Notes under the pieces: model-generated | What the model was told of the DNA's origin: nothing | Seen by the model: only the letters and a program-made list of their open reading frames with translations | The model's database searches: none | Shown: one piece after another, positions 25,702 through 35,284 of the stretch | Numbering within the stretch: position 1 is the first letter of the stretch | Layout: each line of letters opens with the position of its first letter | Assembly (NCBI GenBank): GCA_943788615.1 | Contig: CALSQY010000001.1 | Span: forward strand, 1,426,001 to 1,490,000 | From: UBA4465 sp002292365 | Lineage (GTDB): Bacteria > Bacteroidota > Bacteroidia > Cytophagales > Cyclobacteriaceae | Direction: 5' to 3' | DNA length: 64,000 bases | Position numbers and translations under genes: made by a program

Positions 25702-27234
25702 GTGGCAGATCAACTTTATATTTTTGATACAACCTTACGAGATGGTGAACAAGTCCCAGGTTGTAAACTGAACACGGAAGAAAAAATCGTAGTGGCTAAG
25801 GCGCTCGAAGCGTTAGGCGTAGATGTTATTGAGGCGGGTTTTCCCGTTTCAAGTCCTGGTGATTTCAATTCGGTTCGTCAGTTATCTAAGGCCACTTCAA
25901 GGCCTATTATTTGTGCCTTGACACGGGCCATTGAAAAGGATATTGAAGTAGCCGCGGATGCGTTGAAATATGCCAAAAGAAAGCGTATTCACACCGGTAT
26001 AGGGACTTCCTTTTTGCATATTCATCATAAGTTGATGTCCACCGAAGAAAAAGTACTCGAGCGTGCTGTAAACGCGGTTAAATATGCCAAAAAATATGTA
26101 GAAGATATTGAGTTTTATGCGGAAGATGCTGGGCGGAGCGACAATGAGTTTTTGGCAAGAGTAGTTGAAGCAGTGATTGCTGCCGGTGCTACAGTCATCA
26201 ATATTCCAGACACGACTGGATACTGTTTACCAGAGATGTATGGTGCTAAAATCAAGTATTTGATGGAGCATGTGAAGGGTATTGAAAAGGCTATTCTTTC
26301 AACGCATTGCCACAATGATTTGGGTATGGCCACGGCCAATTCAATCATGGGTGTGATCAATGGTGCGCGACAGGTTGAGGTTACCATCAATGGTATAGGA
26401 GAACGTGCGGGTAATACCAGTCTAGAAGAAGTAGTGATGACTTTTAAAAGTCACAAATCGCTAAATATCGAAACCAATATCAATACGAAAAATATTTATC
26501 AAACCAGCAGACTTGTCTCTAATTTGATGAATATGCCCGTTCAACCCAATAAGGCTATAGTAGGAAGAAATGCTTTTGCCCATTCATCGGGAATACATCA
26601 AGATGGTGTCCTTAAGCTTCGTGAGAATTATGAAATAATTGATCCGGTGGAGGTAGGGATTCAAGAATCGTCCATATTATTATCTGCAAGAAGTGGTAGG
26701 GCGGCTTTAAGACATCGACTCAGTATTTTAGGATATGCGCTTGAAGAGGAGAAAATTGAAGAAGTATATGAACATTTCTTAAAGTTGGCTGATTCTCAAA
26801 AGGAGATTTCAGATGAAGACCTTGAAAATTTGATGGGTAAAGTTCATAGGGATAAGGAGCACGTTAAGCTTGATTCCCTAAAGGTTACTTCGGGAAAAGG
26901 TTTGGTGCCAAGCGCGGTAGTTCACTTAGATGTTTTAGGAGAAAAAATAGAAGTTTCTGGGACCGGTGTTGGTGGCATTGATGCAGCATTAAATGCGATA
27001 AGGTCAGTAATTAATAAGAATGAGTTCATCGATGAGATTTTGATTCAGGCATTTAGCAGAACTACCTTAGCCTTAGGCAAGGTACATGTTCAACTAAAGA
27101 ATCAAGGAGGAAAAATGTTTCACGGTTTTGCTTCACATCAAGACTTAATTACTGCTGCTATAGAGGCTTACTTGGATGCATTTAATAAAATGGGATCCAT
27201 TGAGCTGAAAAAGATTAAAGAAAAAGAAATATAA
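25702..27234 (+). CDS. leuA: 2-isopropylmalate synthase
   Basis: A 510-residue DRE-TIM metallolyase condensing 2-ketoisovalerate with acetyl-CoA, the first step of leucine synthesis. DTTLRDGEQVPGCKLN, the HCHNDLGMATAN metal-binding motif, and NGIGERAGNTSLEE are clear. The HSSGIHQDG segment leads into the C-terminal LeuA dimer domain (about 390-500), which gives leucine feedback. Translation starts at a GTG (25702), 24 bp after ilvC; no suitable ATG precedes DTTLRDGEQ. It differs clearly from the second DRE-TIM gene at 29256. Confidence 0.95.
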   Translation: MADQLYIFDTTLRDGEQVPGCKLNTEEKIVVAKALEALGVDVIEAGFPVSSPGDFNSVRQLSKATSRPIICALTRAIEKDIEVAADALKYAKRKRIHTGIGTSFLHIHHKLMSTEEKVLERAVNAVKYAKKYVEDIEFYAEDAGRSDNEFLARVVEAVIAAGATVINIPDTTGYCLPEMYGAKIKYLMEHVKGIEKAILSTHCHNDLGMATANSIMGVINGARQVEVTINGIGERAGNTSLEEVVMTFKSHKSLNIETNINTKNIYQTSRLVSNLMNMPVQPNKAIVGRNAFAHSSGIHQDGVLKLRENYEIIDPVEVGIQESSILLSARSGRAALRHRLSILGYALEEEKIEEVYEHFLKLADSQKEISDEDLENLMGKVHRDKEHVKLDSLKVTSGKGLVPSAVVHLDVLGEKIEVSGTGVGGIDAALNAIRSVINKNEFIDEILIQAFSRTTLALGKVHVQLKNQGGKMFHGFASHQDLITAAIEAYLDAFNKMGSIELKKIKEKEI

Positions 27235-27244
27235 ATAATAAAAT

Positions 27245-28651
27245 ATGAGTCAATCGACGACATTATTTGATAAAATTTGGGATGGCCATACCGTTAAGTC
27301 TATTGAAAATGGGCCTAGTGTTTTGTACATTGATAGGCACTATATACATGAGGTAACTAGTCCAGTAGCTTTTCTAGGTCTAGAAAAAAGGGGTTTGAGT
27401 GTTGCTAATCCCCATAAGACCACAGCTACCCCAGACCATAATATTCCTACTCAAGATCAACATTTAACCATTCAAGATGCTTTATCTAGAAATCAAGTGG
27501 ATAAGTTGATGAAGAATTGTAAAAATTATAATATTCCCATGTATGGATTAAATCACAAATGGCAGGGTATCGTTCATGTAATTGGTCCTGAGCTTGGATT
27601 GACTCAACCTGGGATGACTATTGTTTGTGGAGATAGCCATACTTCAACACATGGAGCATTTGGATGCGTTGCTTTTGGCATTGGTACAAGTGAAGTAGAA
27701 ATGGTTTTAGGTACGCAATGTATTATGCAGCCCAAGCCAAAGAAGATGCGAATCAAGATTAATGGAGTTTTAAGTAATGGGGTAACGGCTAAAGACATTG
27801 CGCTCTACATTATATCCCAAATATCAACGAGCGGGGGTACTGGGCATTTTATTGAATATGCAGGAAGCGCTATTGAGGGATTGACCATGGAAGGACGTAT
27901 GACCTTATGTAATATGAGCATTGAGAGCGGTGCTCGAGGGGGATTAATTGCTCCCGATCAGACTACTTTTGAATACCTTAAGAACAGAGAGTTCGCTCCA
28001 AAAGATCAAAAATGGGAGGACGCTATGGAAAAATGGGCCTTACTCAAGACCGATGAAAATGCTTTTTTTCACAAAGAATACTCATTTCACGCCCAAGACA
28101 TTGAGCCCATGATCACTTTCGGAACTAATCCAGGAATGGGAACGGGAGTTACGGGTCACATTCCCCTTGCTGCTTCTTTAACTGAGAGTGAAAGGGTTAC
28201 ATATGAAAAATCTCTTGAATACATGGGCTTCAGTGATGGCGATAAATTGCAAGGAAAATCTATTGACTACGTTTTTGTTGGGAGTTGTACTAACGGTAGG
28301 ATTGAAGATTTAAGAGAATTTGCTCATTTTATTAAGGGCAAAAAGAAGGCAAAGAACATTACTGCTTGGATTGTACCAGGTTCTAAACAGGTAGAAGTCC
28401 AAGCTCAAGAAGAGGGTTTATTAGCTATTCTTCAAGCTGCTGGATTTGAGTTGAGACAGCCAGGATGTTCGGCTTGTTTGGCCATGAATGATGATAAGAT
28501 TCCTGCTGGTAAATATGCAGTTTCCACCTCTAATAGGAACTTTGAGGGTAGACAAGGACCTGGAGCACGTACCTTACTTGCAAGCCCATTGGTAGCGGCA
28601 GCTTGTGCTATTTCAGGAAAAATTACTGATCCAAGAAAATATTTTAACTAA
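27245..28651 (+). CDS. leuC: 3-isopropylmalate dehydratase large subunit
   Basis: A 468-residue aconitase-family protein that isomerises isopropylmalate, and probably also citramalate made by the neighbouring cimA product. Fe-S cluster cysteines lie in FVGSCTNGRIEDL and in PGCSACLAMN near the C terminus. IVCGDSHTSTHGAFG and NRNFEGRQGPGARTLLASP are further family motifs. It forms a heterodimer with LeuD, encoded next. Confidence 0.96.
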   Translation: MSQSTTLFDKIWDGHTVKSIENGPSVLYIDRHYIHEVTSPVAFLGLEKRGLSVANPHKTTATPDHNIPTQDQHLTIQDALSRNQVDKLMKNCKNYNIPMYGLNHKWQGIVHVIGPELGLTQPGMTIVCGDSHTSTHGAFGCVAFGIGTSEVEMVLGTQCIMQPKPKKMRIKINGVLSNGVTAKDIALYIISQISTSGGTGHFIEYAGSAIEGLTMEGRMTLCNMSIESGARGGLIAPDQTTFEYLKNREFAPKDQKWEDAMEKWALLKTDENAFFHKEYSFHAQDIEPMITFGTNPGMGTGVTGHIPLAASLTESERVTYEKSLEYMGFSDGDKLQGKSIDYVFVGSCTNGRIEDLREFAHFIKGKKKAKNITAWIVPGSKQVEVQAQEEGLLAILQAAGFELRQPGCSACLAMNDDKIPAGKYAVSTSNRNFEGRQGPGARTLLASPLVAAACAISGKITDPRKYFN

Positions 28652-28663
28652 AAGCTTAAGTTG

Positions 28664-29254
28664 ATGCCCATAGAAAAATTCATAAAAATTCAGTCTTCAG
28701 CGGTCCCCGTGCAGATTGAAAATGTAGATACGGATCAAATTATACCTGCACGTTTTTTAAAAGCCGTCGAACGAAAAGGATTTGGAGATAATTTGTTCAG
28801 AGATTGGCGCTATGATAAATCCAATAATCCGATCAGCGATTTCCCTCTGAATGATATCAAATACTCGGGACAAATTTTGATTGGAGGAAAAAATTTTGGC
28901 AGCGGATCAAGTAGAGAACATGCGGCTTGGGCATTGTACGATTATGGATTTAAGGTAGTTGTATCTAGTTTCTTTGCTGATATATTCAAAGGAAATGCTT
29001 TGAATAACGGTCTGCTTCCAGTTCAAGTGACCTCAGACGAGCTTAGTAAAATATTTGAAGCCATAGACACGGATACTCAAGCTACTTTCAGCGTTGATCT
29101 TGTACAACAAACCTTTACAATAGATGCTTCAGATAAAATCATTGATTTTGAAATTAATCCTTACAAGAAGGAATGTCTCTTGCAAGGCTATGATGATATT
29201 GATTATTTATTAAGCCTTAAAAAAGAAATAGCAGTTTTCGAATCGAAAGAATGA
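28664..29254 (+). CDS. leuD: 3-isopropylmalate dehydratase small subunit
   Basis: A 196-residue LeuD swivelling domain. ENVDTDQIIPARFLK, DNLFRDWRYD and GKNFGSGSSREHAAWAL are diagnostic; the last forms the substrate-binding loop. A TTG directly precedes the ATG at 28664; the ATG is chosen. It lies 12 bp after leuC and 1 bp before the citramalate synthase gene. Confidence 0.96.
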   Translation: MPIEKFIKIQSSAVPVQIENVDTDQIIPARFLKAVERKGFGDNLFRDWRYDKSNNPISDFPLNDIKYSGQILIGGKNFGSGSSREHAAWALYDYGFKVVVSSFFADIFKGNALNNGLLPVQVTSDELSKIFEAIDTDTQATFSVDLVQQTFTIDASDKIIDFEINPYKKECLLQGYDDIDYLLSLKKEIAVFESKE

Positions 29255-29255
29255 T

Positions 29256-30824
29256 ATGGATGAGAAAAAAGTACTCATATTAGATACTACCCTCAGAGAT
29301 GGTGAGCAGACCTCTGGTGTATCATTTACGGAAACAGAAAAACTCAGCTTGGCCAAAATTTTGTTAGAAGAGGTCAAAGTAGATCGCTTAGAGATCACTT
29401 CGGCGCGCGTATCAGAGGGTGAAAAAAGAGCAGCTCTACGCATTTTAAACTGGGCGAAGGGCACAAGTCATTTAGAAAAAATTGAAATTCTTGGATTTGT
29501 AGATCAGCATGAATCGGTCAAGTGGATTCAAGAGGTAGGGGGTAAGGTGATGAACTTGCTTGCCAAAGGATCAGTGAAGCATTTGAAGGGTCAATTACGC
29601 AAGACGCCAGAAGAACACATTGAATCATTAATTGACACCATTGAATATGCCAATACATTGGGTATTCAGGTTAATTTATATTTAGAAGATTGGTCTAATG
29701 GAATGATCCAATCTCGGGATTATGTTTTTCAGTTGATGGATGCACTTGAGGACCAATCTATTTTACGCTTTATGTTGCCTGATACTTTAGGTATTTTGCA
29801 GCCCTCTGAGACGGCTTTTTTTGTGTCGGAAATGACCCATCGTTATCCCAAACTTAAATTTGATTTCCATGCACACAATGACTACGATCTGAGTGTAGCA
29901 AATGTTTTGGAAGCCGTAAAAGCGGGAGTGAGCTGTATTCACGTTACAGTTAATGGCCTGGGGGAACGAGCAGGTAATGCAATTCTGAGCAGTTCAATTG
30001 CAGTGCTTCGTGATCATCTTAAAATTGAGACAAATGTGGTAGAAACCAATATTTATCGCATCAGTAAATTGGTTGAAACTTTTTCAGGTTTACGGATTCC
30101 CGCCAACAAACCGTTGATTGGGGCAAGTGTATTTACCCAAACTTGTGGCGTACATGCAGATGGGGACAGTAAAGATAATTTGTATTTCAACACGCTCATG
30201 CCCGAACGCTTCGGAAGATCCCGAAGTTATGCTTTGGGCAAGACTTCGGGAAAAGCAAATGTAAAAAAAAACCTGGCTGAATTAGGTATCGAACTTAATG
30301 AGAAAATACTCAAAAAAGTAACGGAAAGAGTCATCCAGTTGGGGGATAAAAAAGAACAAATTACGTTGGATGATTTACCCTATATCGTCGCAGATCTTTT
30401 GGATTTGGCAGAGATTGACCAAAAGGTAAAAATTATCAATTATAATTTATCACATGCCAAGGGCTTGAAGCCTGTGGCTTCCGTGGCTTTAAAGATAGAA
30501 GGGAAACAGTATGAGGCGACTTCAGCCGGGGACGGACAATATGATGCCTTTATGAATGCTCTATCGAAAATCTATAAAGTGAAGCTTAAGAAATCGCTTC
30601 CTCAATTAATAGATTATAGTGTATTGATACCCCCGGGAGGGAAATCAGACGCCTTATGTGAAACCACCATAACTTGGAAAATGAAGCGCGAGTTCAAAAC
30701 TAGGGGTGTTGATACTGATCAAACTTTTTCAGCCATAAAGGCAACGGAGAAGATGTTGAATTTACTTCAAAATGAGACCATTCTTCAAATTACACAATTA
30801 CAATCACAATTTACCTTAGCATAA
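29256..30824 (+). CDS. cimA: (R)-citramalate synthase
   Basis: A 522-residue DRE-TIM metallolyase that closely resembles Leptospira citramalate synthase, which joins pyruvate and acetyl-CoA as the first step of threonine-independent isoleucine synthesis. The N-terminal LDTTLRDGEQTSGVSF, the VNLYLEDWSNG segment with the Tyr seen in Leptospira CimA, FDFHAHNDYDLSVANV, NGLGERAGN and VFTQTCGVHADGD are clear. A C-terminal LeuA-type regulatory domain follows (about 400-522, with PPGGKSDALCETTITW). Its place between leuD and leuB fits the shared use of those enzymes. Another alpha-isopropylmalate synthase activity cannot be wholly excluded from sequence. Confidence 0.88.
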   Translation: MDEKKVLILDTTLRDGEQTSGVSFTETEKLSLAKILLEEVKVDRLEITSARVSEGEKRAALRILNWAKGTSHLEKIEILGFVDQHESVKWIQEVGGKVMNLLAKGSVKHLKGQLRKTPEEHIESLIDTIEYANTLGIQVNLYLEDWSNGMIQSRDYVFQLMDALEDQSILRFMLPDTLGILQPSETAFFVSEMTHRYPKLKFDFHAHNDYDLSVANVLEAVKAGVSCIHVTVNGLGERAGNAILSSSIAVLRDHLKIETNVVETNIYRISKLVETFSGLRIPANKPLIGASVFTQTCGVHADGDSKDNLYFNTLMPERFGRSRSYALGKTSGKANVKKNLAELGIELNEKILKKVTERVIQLGDKKEQITLDDLPYIVADLLDLAEIDQKVKIINYNLSHAKGLKPVASVALKIEGKQYEATSAGDGQYDAFMNALSKIYKVKLKKSLPQLIDYSVLIPPGGKSDALCETTITWKMKREFKTRGVDTDQTFSAIKATEKMLNLLQNETILQITQLQSQFTLA

Positions 30825-30830
30825 ATTTCA

Positions 30831-31901
30831 ATGAATTTGAATATAGCAATACTATCCGGCGATGGGATAGGACCAGAAATTATCAACGAAGCATTAAAGA
30901 TTACGCAAGTAGTTGCTGATAAATTTAACCATCAGTTGGTTTATAAACATGCACTTACTGGTGCGGCGGCCATAGAGGCAGTAGGAGATCCTTATCCAGA
31001 AAAAACTCATCTACTCTGCATGGCGTCAGATGCTGTATTATTTGGAGCCATAGGAGATCCTAAATATGATAACGATCCGAGTGCTAAAGTACGCCCTGAA
31101 CAAGGTTTATTATCTATGCGAAAAAAACTAGGCCTTTATGCAAATATTCGTCCCTTGACTACTTTCAAGTCTTTGATTCATAAATCACCCTTGCGCACCG
31201 AATTAGTAGATGGCGCTGATTTCGTCTGTATACGCGAGCTGACAGGAGGTATTTATTTTGGTCAACCCCAAGGTCGGTCAGAGGATGGTAATACCGCCTA
31301 TGATACTTGCATATACACGCGATCTGAAATTGTAAGAATCCTAGAATTAGGATTTGAATTTGCGCGTAAAAGAAGAAAAAAACTAACGGTGGTTGATAAA
31401 GCGAATGTATTGGCCACTTCAAGACTATGGAGGCAGATTGCTCGTGAGATGGCACCTAATTATCCTGATATTGAAGTCGAGTATTTACTCGTTGATAATG
31501 CTGCCATGCGTATCATACAATGGCCAAAGGATTTTGATGTTATGGTAACTGAAAATATGTTTGGTGACATTCTAACCGATGAGGCCAGCGTGATCAGTGG
31601 TTCTTTAGGCTTGTTGCCTTCAGCATCGGTAGGTATCTATACATCTGTTTTTGAGCCAATTCATGGATCTTATCCTCAAGCGGCAGGTAAAAACATAGCT
31701 AATCCTGTGGCGACCATACTTTCTGCTGCCATGATGTTTGAATATGCCTTCAAGTTGACCGAAGAAGCTGCATTGATCAGAGAGGCTGTAGAGCAATCTA
31801 TAGTGGAAGAATTTGTGACTGTTGATATTGCCGAAAGTGCTGTAGGACAGTCTACCTCTGAGGTAGGAGATTGGATGGCTGCTTATATTAAAAATAAATA
31901 A
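30831..31901 (+). CDS. leuB: 3-isopropylmalate dehydrogenase
   Basis: A 356-residue NAD-dependent decarboxylating dehydrogenase of leucine synthesis; the same enzyme handles the citramalate branch in organisms that use it. ILSGDGIGPEI, the arginine-bearing MRKKLGLYANIRP, and ENMFGDILTDEASVISGSLG with the metal-binding Asp are present, as is PIHGSYPQAAGK. It begins 6 bp after cimA and ends 1 bp before thrA. Confidence 0.96.
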   Translation: MNLNIAILSGDGIGPEIINEALKITQVVADKFNHQLVYKHALTGAAAIEAVGDPYPEKTHLLCMASDAVLFGAIGDPKYDNDPSAKVRPEQGLLSMRKKLGLYANIRPLTTFKSLIHKSPLRTELVDGADFVCIRELTGGIYFGQPQGRSEDGNTAYDTCIYTRSEIVRILELGFEFARKRRKKLTVVDKANVLATSRLWRQIAREMAPNYPDIEVEYLLVDNAAMRIIQWPKDFDVMVTENMFGDILTDEASVISGSLGLLPSASVGIYTSVFEPIHGSYPQAAGKNIANPVATILSAAMMFEYAFKLTEEAALIREAVEQSIVEEFVTVDIAESAVGQSTSEVGDWMAAYIKNK

Positions 31902-31902
31902 C

Positions 31903-34350
31903 ATGATTGTACTTAAGTTCGGTGGAACTTCTGTGGGTAATGCCAAGTGCATCAAAACGGTTGCCAAGGTATTGCTAGAGAAATCATCATCAAAAGATGT
32001 TTTTGCTGTGGTTTCTGCCGTGGGAGGCGTGACCAACCAATTGATAAGTGCCACACATTTTGCTCAAGACAGAGATACTCAATACGAGTCTTTGGTTAAA
32101 GAAATTGAAGAGGTTCACTTGACCCTTGTCAAAGACCTCATTGACGTCAAACTCCAAAGTGGTGTTTTTGGAGGTGTTAAGCTCATTGTTAATGAGCTAG
32201 AAGAGGTTTTAAAAGCTATTTTTGTACTACGAGAAAACGGTTTAAAGTCCTTTGACTATGTATGTGGTATCGGTGAGCGGTTGTCCGCATTGATTATATA
32301 TAATTACCTTAAGGGATTAAATAAGGAGGTTAATTTGGTTGATCCTACTCAAATTCTGACCTGCACCAATGAGTTTGGCTTTGGCCATGTGATCATGGAT
32401 ATCTCCCGAGAAAAGGCCATTAATCAGTTGGCTGATTTAAAAGAAATTAATATTTGTCCAGGGTTCATTGCTAGGACAGTAGAGGGGGATTTTACCACCT
32501 TGGGTCGGGGAGGTTCTGATTACACGGCGGCATTATTTGCAAACTTTTATAAAGCATCTGTCTTAGAAATCTGGTCTGATGTCAGTGGTTTGATGACGGC
32601 AGATCCAAGATTGGTGACTGGTGCGCGTGTCATTCCTCACCTCTCTTATGAGGATGCCTTAGAACTTTCACATTTTGGTGCCAAAGTGATTTATCCCCCC
32701 ACCATACAACCGGCTTTAGAACAAAACATTCCGATTACTATAAAAAATACTTTTAATCTTACAGATGTGGGTACCAAAATTACAAGCTCATGGGAGGATA
32801 ATAGTACCATAAAAGGCATTTCTTCCATTGATGAAATTTGTCTTTTGAATTTAAGTGGGAGCGGTATGGTTGGCATACCTAACTTTTCTGCGCGCTTCTT
32901 TCAAGCTCTAGCGAATCAAAATATCAATGTAATTATCATCACGCAAGCTTCTTCGGAGCACACCATTTGTGTAGGTATTCAATCTTTTGATCAAGAAAAA
33001 GCTGTTGAAGAACTTCATAAGGTTTTTAGCAGTGAAATTAATTCGGGAAAAATAGATCCAATAGAAGTCGACCAATATTTATCTATAGTAGCCTTGGTGG
33101 GCTCTAATATGAAAAGTCAGGTAGGCATCAGCGGTCAGATGTTTAGTGTGTTGGGTAGAAATGGGATTAATATTAAAATGATTGCTCAAGGTTCATCTGA
33201 GCGTAATATTACTGTCGTTATTGAAAAAAGGCATCTCAAAAAAGCCTTAAATGTTTTGCATGAATCTTTTTTTATAGAAGAGAGAAAAAAAGTAAATCTT
33301 TTTATCATTGGTTTGGGGAATGTTGGTAAAGCGTTTTTAGAACAGGTGTCCAATCAGCAAGCCTATTTGTTGGATATATTAAATATGAAATTGGCCATCA
33401 TTGGGGCAGCCAATTCTAAAACCATGATTTTTGATGAGCAAGGTCTTGATCCTATGACTTTTATGGAGGAGTTACCCAAGAGTGAAGTATTTAATCAAGC
33501 GAATTTTCTTGAGCAAATGCGGAGTTTGAATTTGAGGAATAGCATCTTTATAGATATTACGGCTTCGGCAGTGGTTGCTGAGATATATGAGAAGGTACTA
33601 AGAGAAAGTGTTTCAGTAGTCACACCCAATAAAATTGCTGCTACCAGAGAATATAAACATTATTCATTACTGAAGAGTTTAGCCAAAAAGCATAAAGCTC
33701 AGTTTTTGTTTGAAACCAATGTGGGCGCCGGTTTGCCCGTTCTTTCTACCTTGAGTGATTTGGTAAAAAGTGGCGATCAAATCATCAAAATCGAAGCTGT
33801 CCTTTCAGGAACATTAAATTTTATTTTTAATAATTATGATGCAAATAGGCCCTTTGTTGAGGTAGTGAAATTGGCTAAAAAGGAAGGTTATACGGAACCT
33901 GATCCTCGTTTAGATTTATCGGGAGAAGATGTCATGCGAAAAATTTTGATTTTGGCTCGTGAAAGTGGTTATCAATTTGATATGGACGAGGTGATGGGCA
34001 ATAGTTTTCTTCCTGAAAGTTGTCAGACATCTGAAAATGAAGCTGATTTTTATTTAAAGTTAGCAGCTGATGAAGCCCATTTTTCAAAACTTTATCAAGA
34101 GGCGCAATCAAAGGGATGTAAATTGAGATATGTAGCGTCTTTTGAGGGTCAAAAATTAACCACAGGTTTGTCTCAGATAGGAATGGACCATCCCTTTTAT
34201 CAGCTGGAAGGAAAAGATAATATTGTGTTGTTTTATACCCATCGCTATCCAGAACAACCCTTGGTGGTGAAGGGTGCTGGAGCCGGCGCAGCAGTAACAG
34301 CATCTGGGATATTTGCTGATGTTATGCGAGTAGCCCATGCACAACAGTAA
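31903..34350 (+). CDS. thrA: Bifunctional aspartokinase / homoserine dehydrogenase
   Basis: An 815-residue fusion catalysing the first and third steps from aspartate to threonine. The aspartokinase half (1 to about 455) shows VLKFGGTSVGNAKCI, the GRGGSDYTAALFA segment and two ACT regions (about 305-450) for feedback by threonine. The homoserine dehydrogenase half (about 460-815) shows the Rossmann IIGLGNVGKAF, TPNKIAATREY, and the FETNVGAGLPVLSTL and EPDPRLDLSGEDVMRK motifs. It begins 1 bp after leuB, so threonine genes continue the branched-chain operon without a break. Confidence 0.96.
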   Translation: MIVLKFGGTSVGNAKCIKTVAKVLLEKSSSKDVFAVVSAVGGVTNQLISATHFAQDRDTQYESLVKEIEEVHLTLVKDLIDVKLQSGVFGGVKLIVNELEEVLKAIFVLRENGLKSFDYVCGIGERLSALIIYNYLKGLNKEVNLVDPTQILTCTNEFGFGHVIMDISREKAINQLADLKEINICPGFIARTVEGDFTTLGRGGSDYTAALFANFYKASVLEIWSDVSGLMTADPRLVTGARVIPHLSYEDALELSHFGAKVIYPPTIQPALEQNIPITIKNTFNLTDVGTKITSSWEDNSTIKGISSIDEICLLNLSGSGMVGIPNFSARFFQALANQNINVIIITQASSEHTICVGIQSFDQEKAVEELHKVFSSEINSGKIDPIEVDQYLSIVALVGSNMKSQVGISGQMFSVLGRNGINIKMIAQGSSERNITVVIEKRHLKKALNVLHESFFIEERKKVNLFIIGLGNVGKAFLEQVSNQQAYLLDILNMKLAIIGAANSKTMIFDEQGLDPMTFMEELPKSEVFNQANFLEQMRSLNLRNSIFIDITASAVVAEIYEKVLRESVSVVTPNKIAATREYKHYSLLKSLAKKHKAQFLFETNVGAGLPVLSTLSDLVKSGDQIIKIEAVLSGTLNFIFNNYDANRPFVEVVKLAKKEGYTEPDPRLDLSGEDVMRKILILARESGYQFDMDEVMGNSFLPESCQTSENEADFYLKLAADEAHFSKLYQEAQSKGCKLRYVASFEGQKLTTGLSQIGMDHPFYQLEGKDNIVLFYTHRYPEQPLVVKGAGAGAAVTASGIFADVMRVAHAQQ

Positions 34351-34353
34351 ATT

Positions 34354-35283
34354 ATGAGGGAATCAATTAAAGTTTTTGCACCGGCCACGGTTGCCAATGT
34401 AGGTTGTGGTTACGATGTTTTGGGATTTGCTTTGGAGGGCTATGGGGATGAATTGATTCTGACACGACGTCCCGATGATCGGTTGGTGATTGCTTCTATA
34501 GAAGGCGTGCAGGGATTACCCTTAGATCCCCTAAAGAATGTGTCCACAGTAGCTATAAATGCATTTTTGACAGATTTAGATCTGAAACAAGGATTTGATT
34601 TAAGGATAAAAAAAAATATAGCAGCAGGAAGTGGCTTGGGCTCGAGTGCCTCCAGTGCTGCCGCCGCGGTATATGCTGCAAATGAAATCTTGGGAAGACC
34701 TAAAGGTCAACTTGAACTCATAAATTATGCTATGGCAGGTGAAAAATTAGCATCCACCAAAGCACATGCCGATAATGTGGCACCTAGTATTTTAGGGGGG
34801 GTTACAGCGGTAAGAAGTTATGAACCGCTAGATGTTTTTAATATTTCTTATCCAGAAAGTTTAAAAGTGGTTGTTATATTTCCTCAAATTGAGATTAAGA
34901 CTAGTGATGCTAAAAAAATTCTAAGAGATGAAGTCAAATTGACTGATGCTGTGAAACAATGGGGCAATATGGCAGGATTGATTTCAGGTCTCATTGAGCA
35001 TGATTTTGAACGTATTGGGAAGTCATTGCAAGATGTCATTGTTGAGCCGGTGAGAAGTATTTTAATACCGTTTTACCATCAAATGAAAACGTTGGCTTTA
35101 GAGAAAGGAGCTTTAGGGTTTAGTATATCAGGGTCTGGACCCAGTATGTTCTGCTTTATTAAAGAAGAGGGTGCTTCCAGTGAAATAATCGAGGCCGCTC
35201 AAGTACTTTATGGAGCGTATGAAATTGAGGTCATTTCCTTCATTTCAGGGATTAATAAACAAGGGGCTAAAATCATTGAATAG
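34354..35283 (+). CDS. thrB: Homoserine kinase
   Basis: A 309-residue GHMP-family kinase phosphorylating homoserine. The N terminus VFAPATVANVGCGYDVLGFAL, the ATP-binding GSGLGSSASSAAAAVYA loop (about residues 90-106) and the C-terminal GFSISGSGPSMFCF motif are complete. Normal length. It starts 3 bp after thrA. Confidence 0.96.
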   Translation: MRESIKVFAPATVANVGCGYDVLGFALEGYGDELILTRRPDDRLVIASIEGVQGLPLDPLKNVSTVAINAFLTDLDLKQGFDLRIKKNIAAGSGLGSSASSAAAAVYAANEILGRPKGQLELINYAMAGEKLASTKAHADNVAPSILGGVTAVRSYEPLDVFNISYPESLKVVVIFPQIEIKTSDAKKILRDEVKLTDAVKQWGNMAGLISGLIEHDFERIGKSLQDVIVEPVRSILIPFYHQMKTLALEKGALGFSISGSGPSMFCFIKEEGASSEIIEAAQVLYGAYEIEVISFISGINKQGAKIIE

Positions 35284-35284
35284 T

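Noticed and set aside
25702..30824. Two DRE-TIM synthases in one operon as a duplicated leuA
   Set aside because: The two proteins differ strongly. The second matches the Leptospira citramalate synthase pattern, so they are distinct enzymes rather than a duplication.
31620..32054. A 144-codon minus-strand open frame across leuB and thrA
   Set aside because: Antisense to two well-conserved genes, with no domain of its own.
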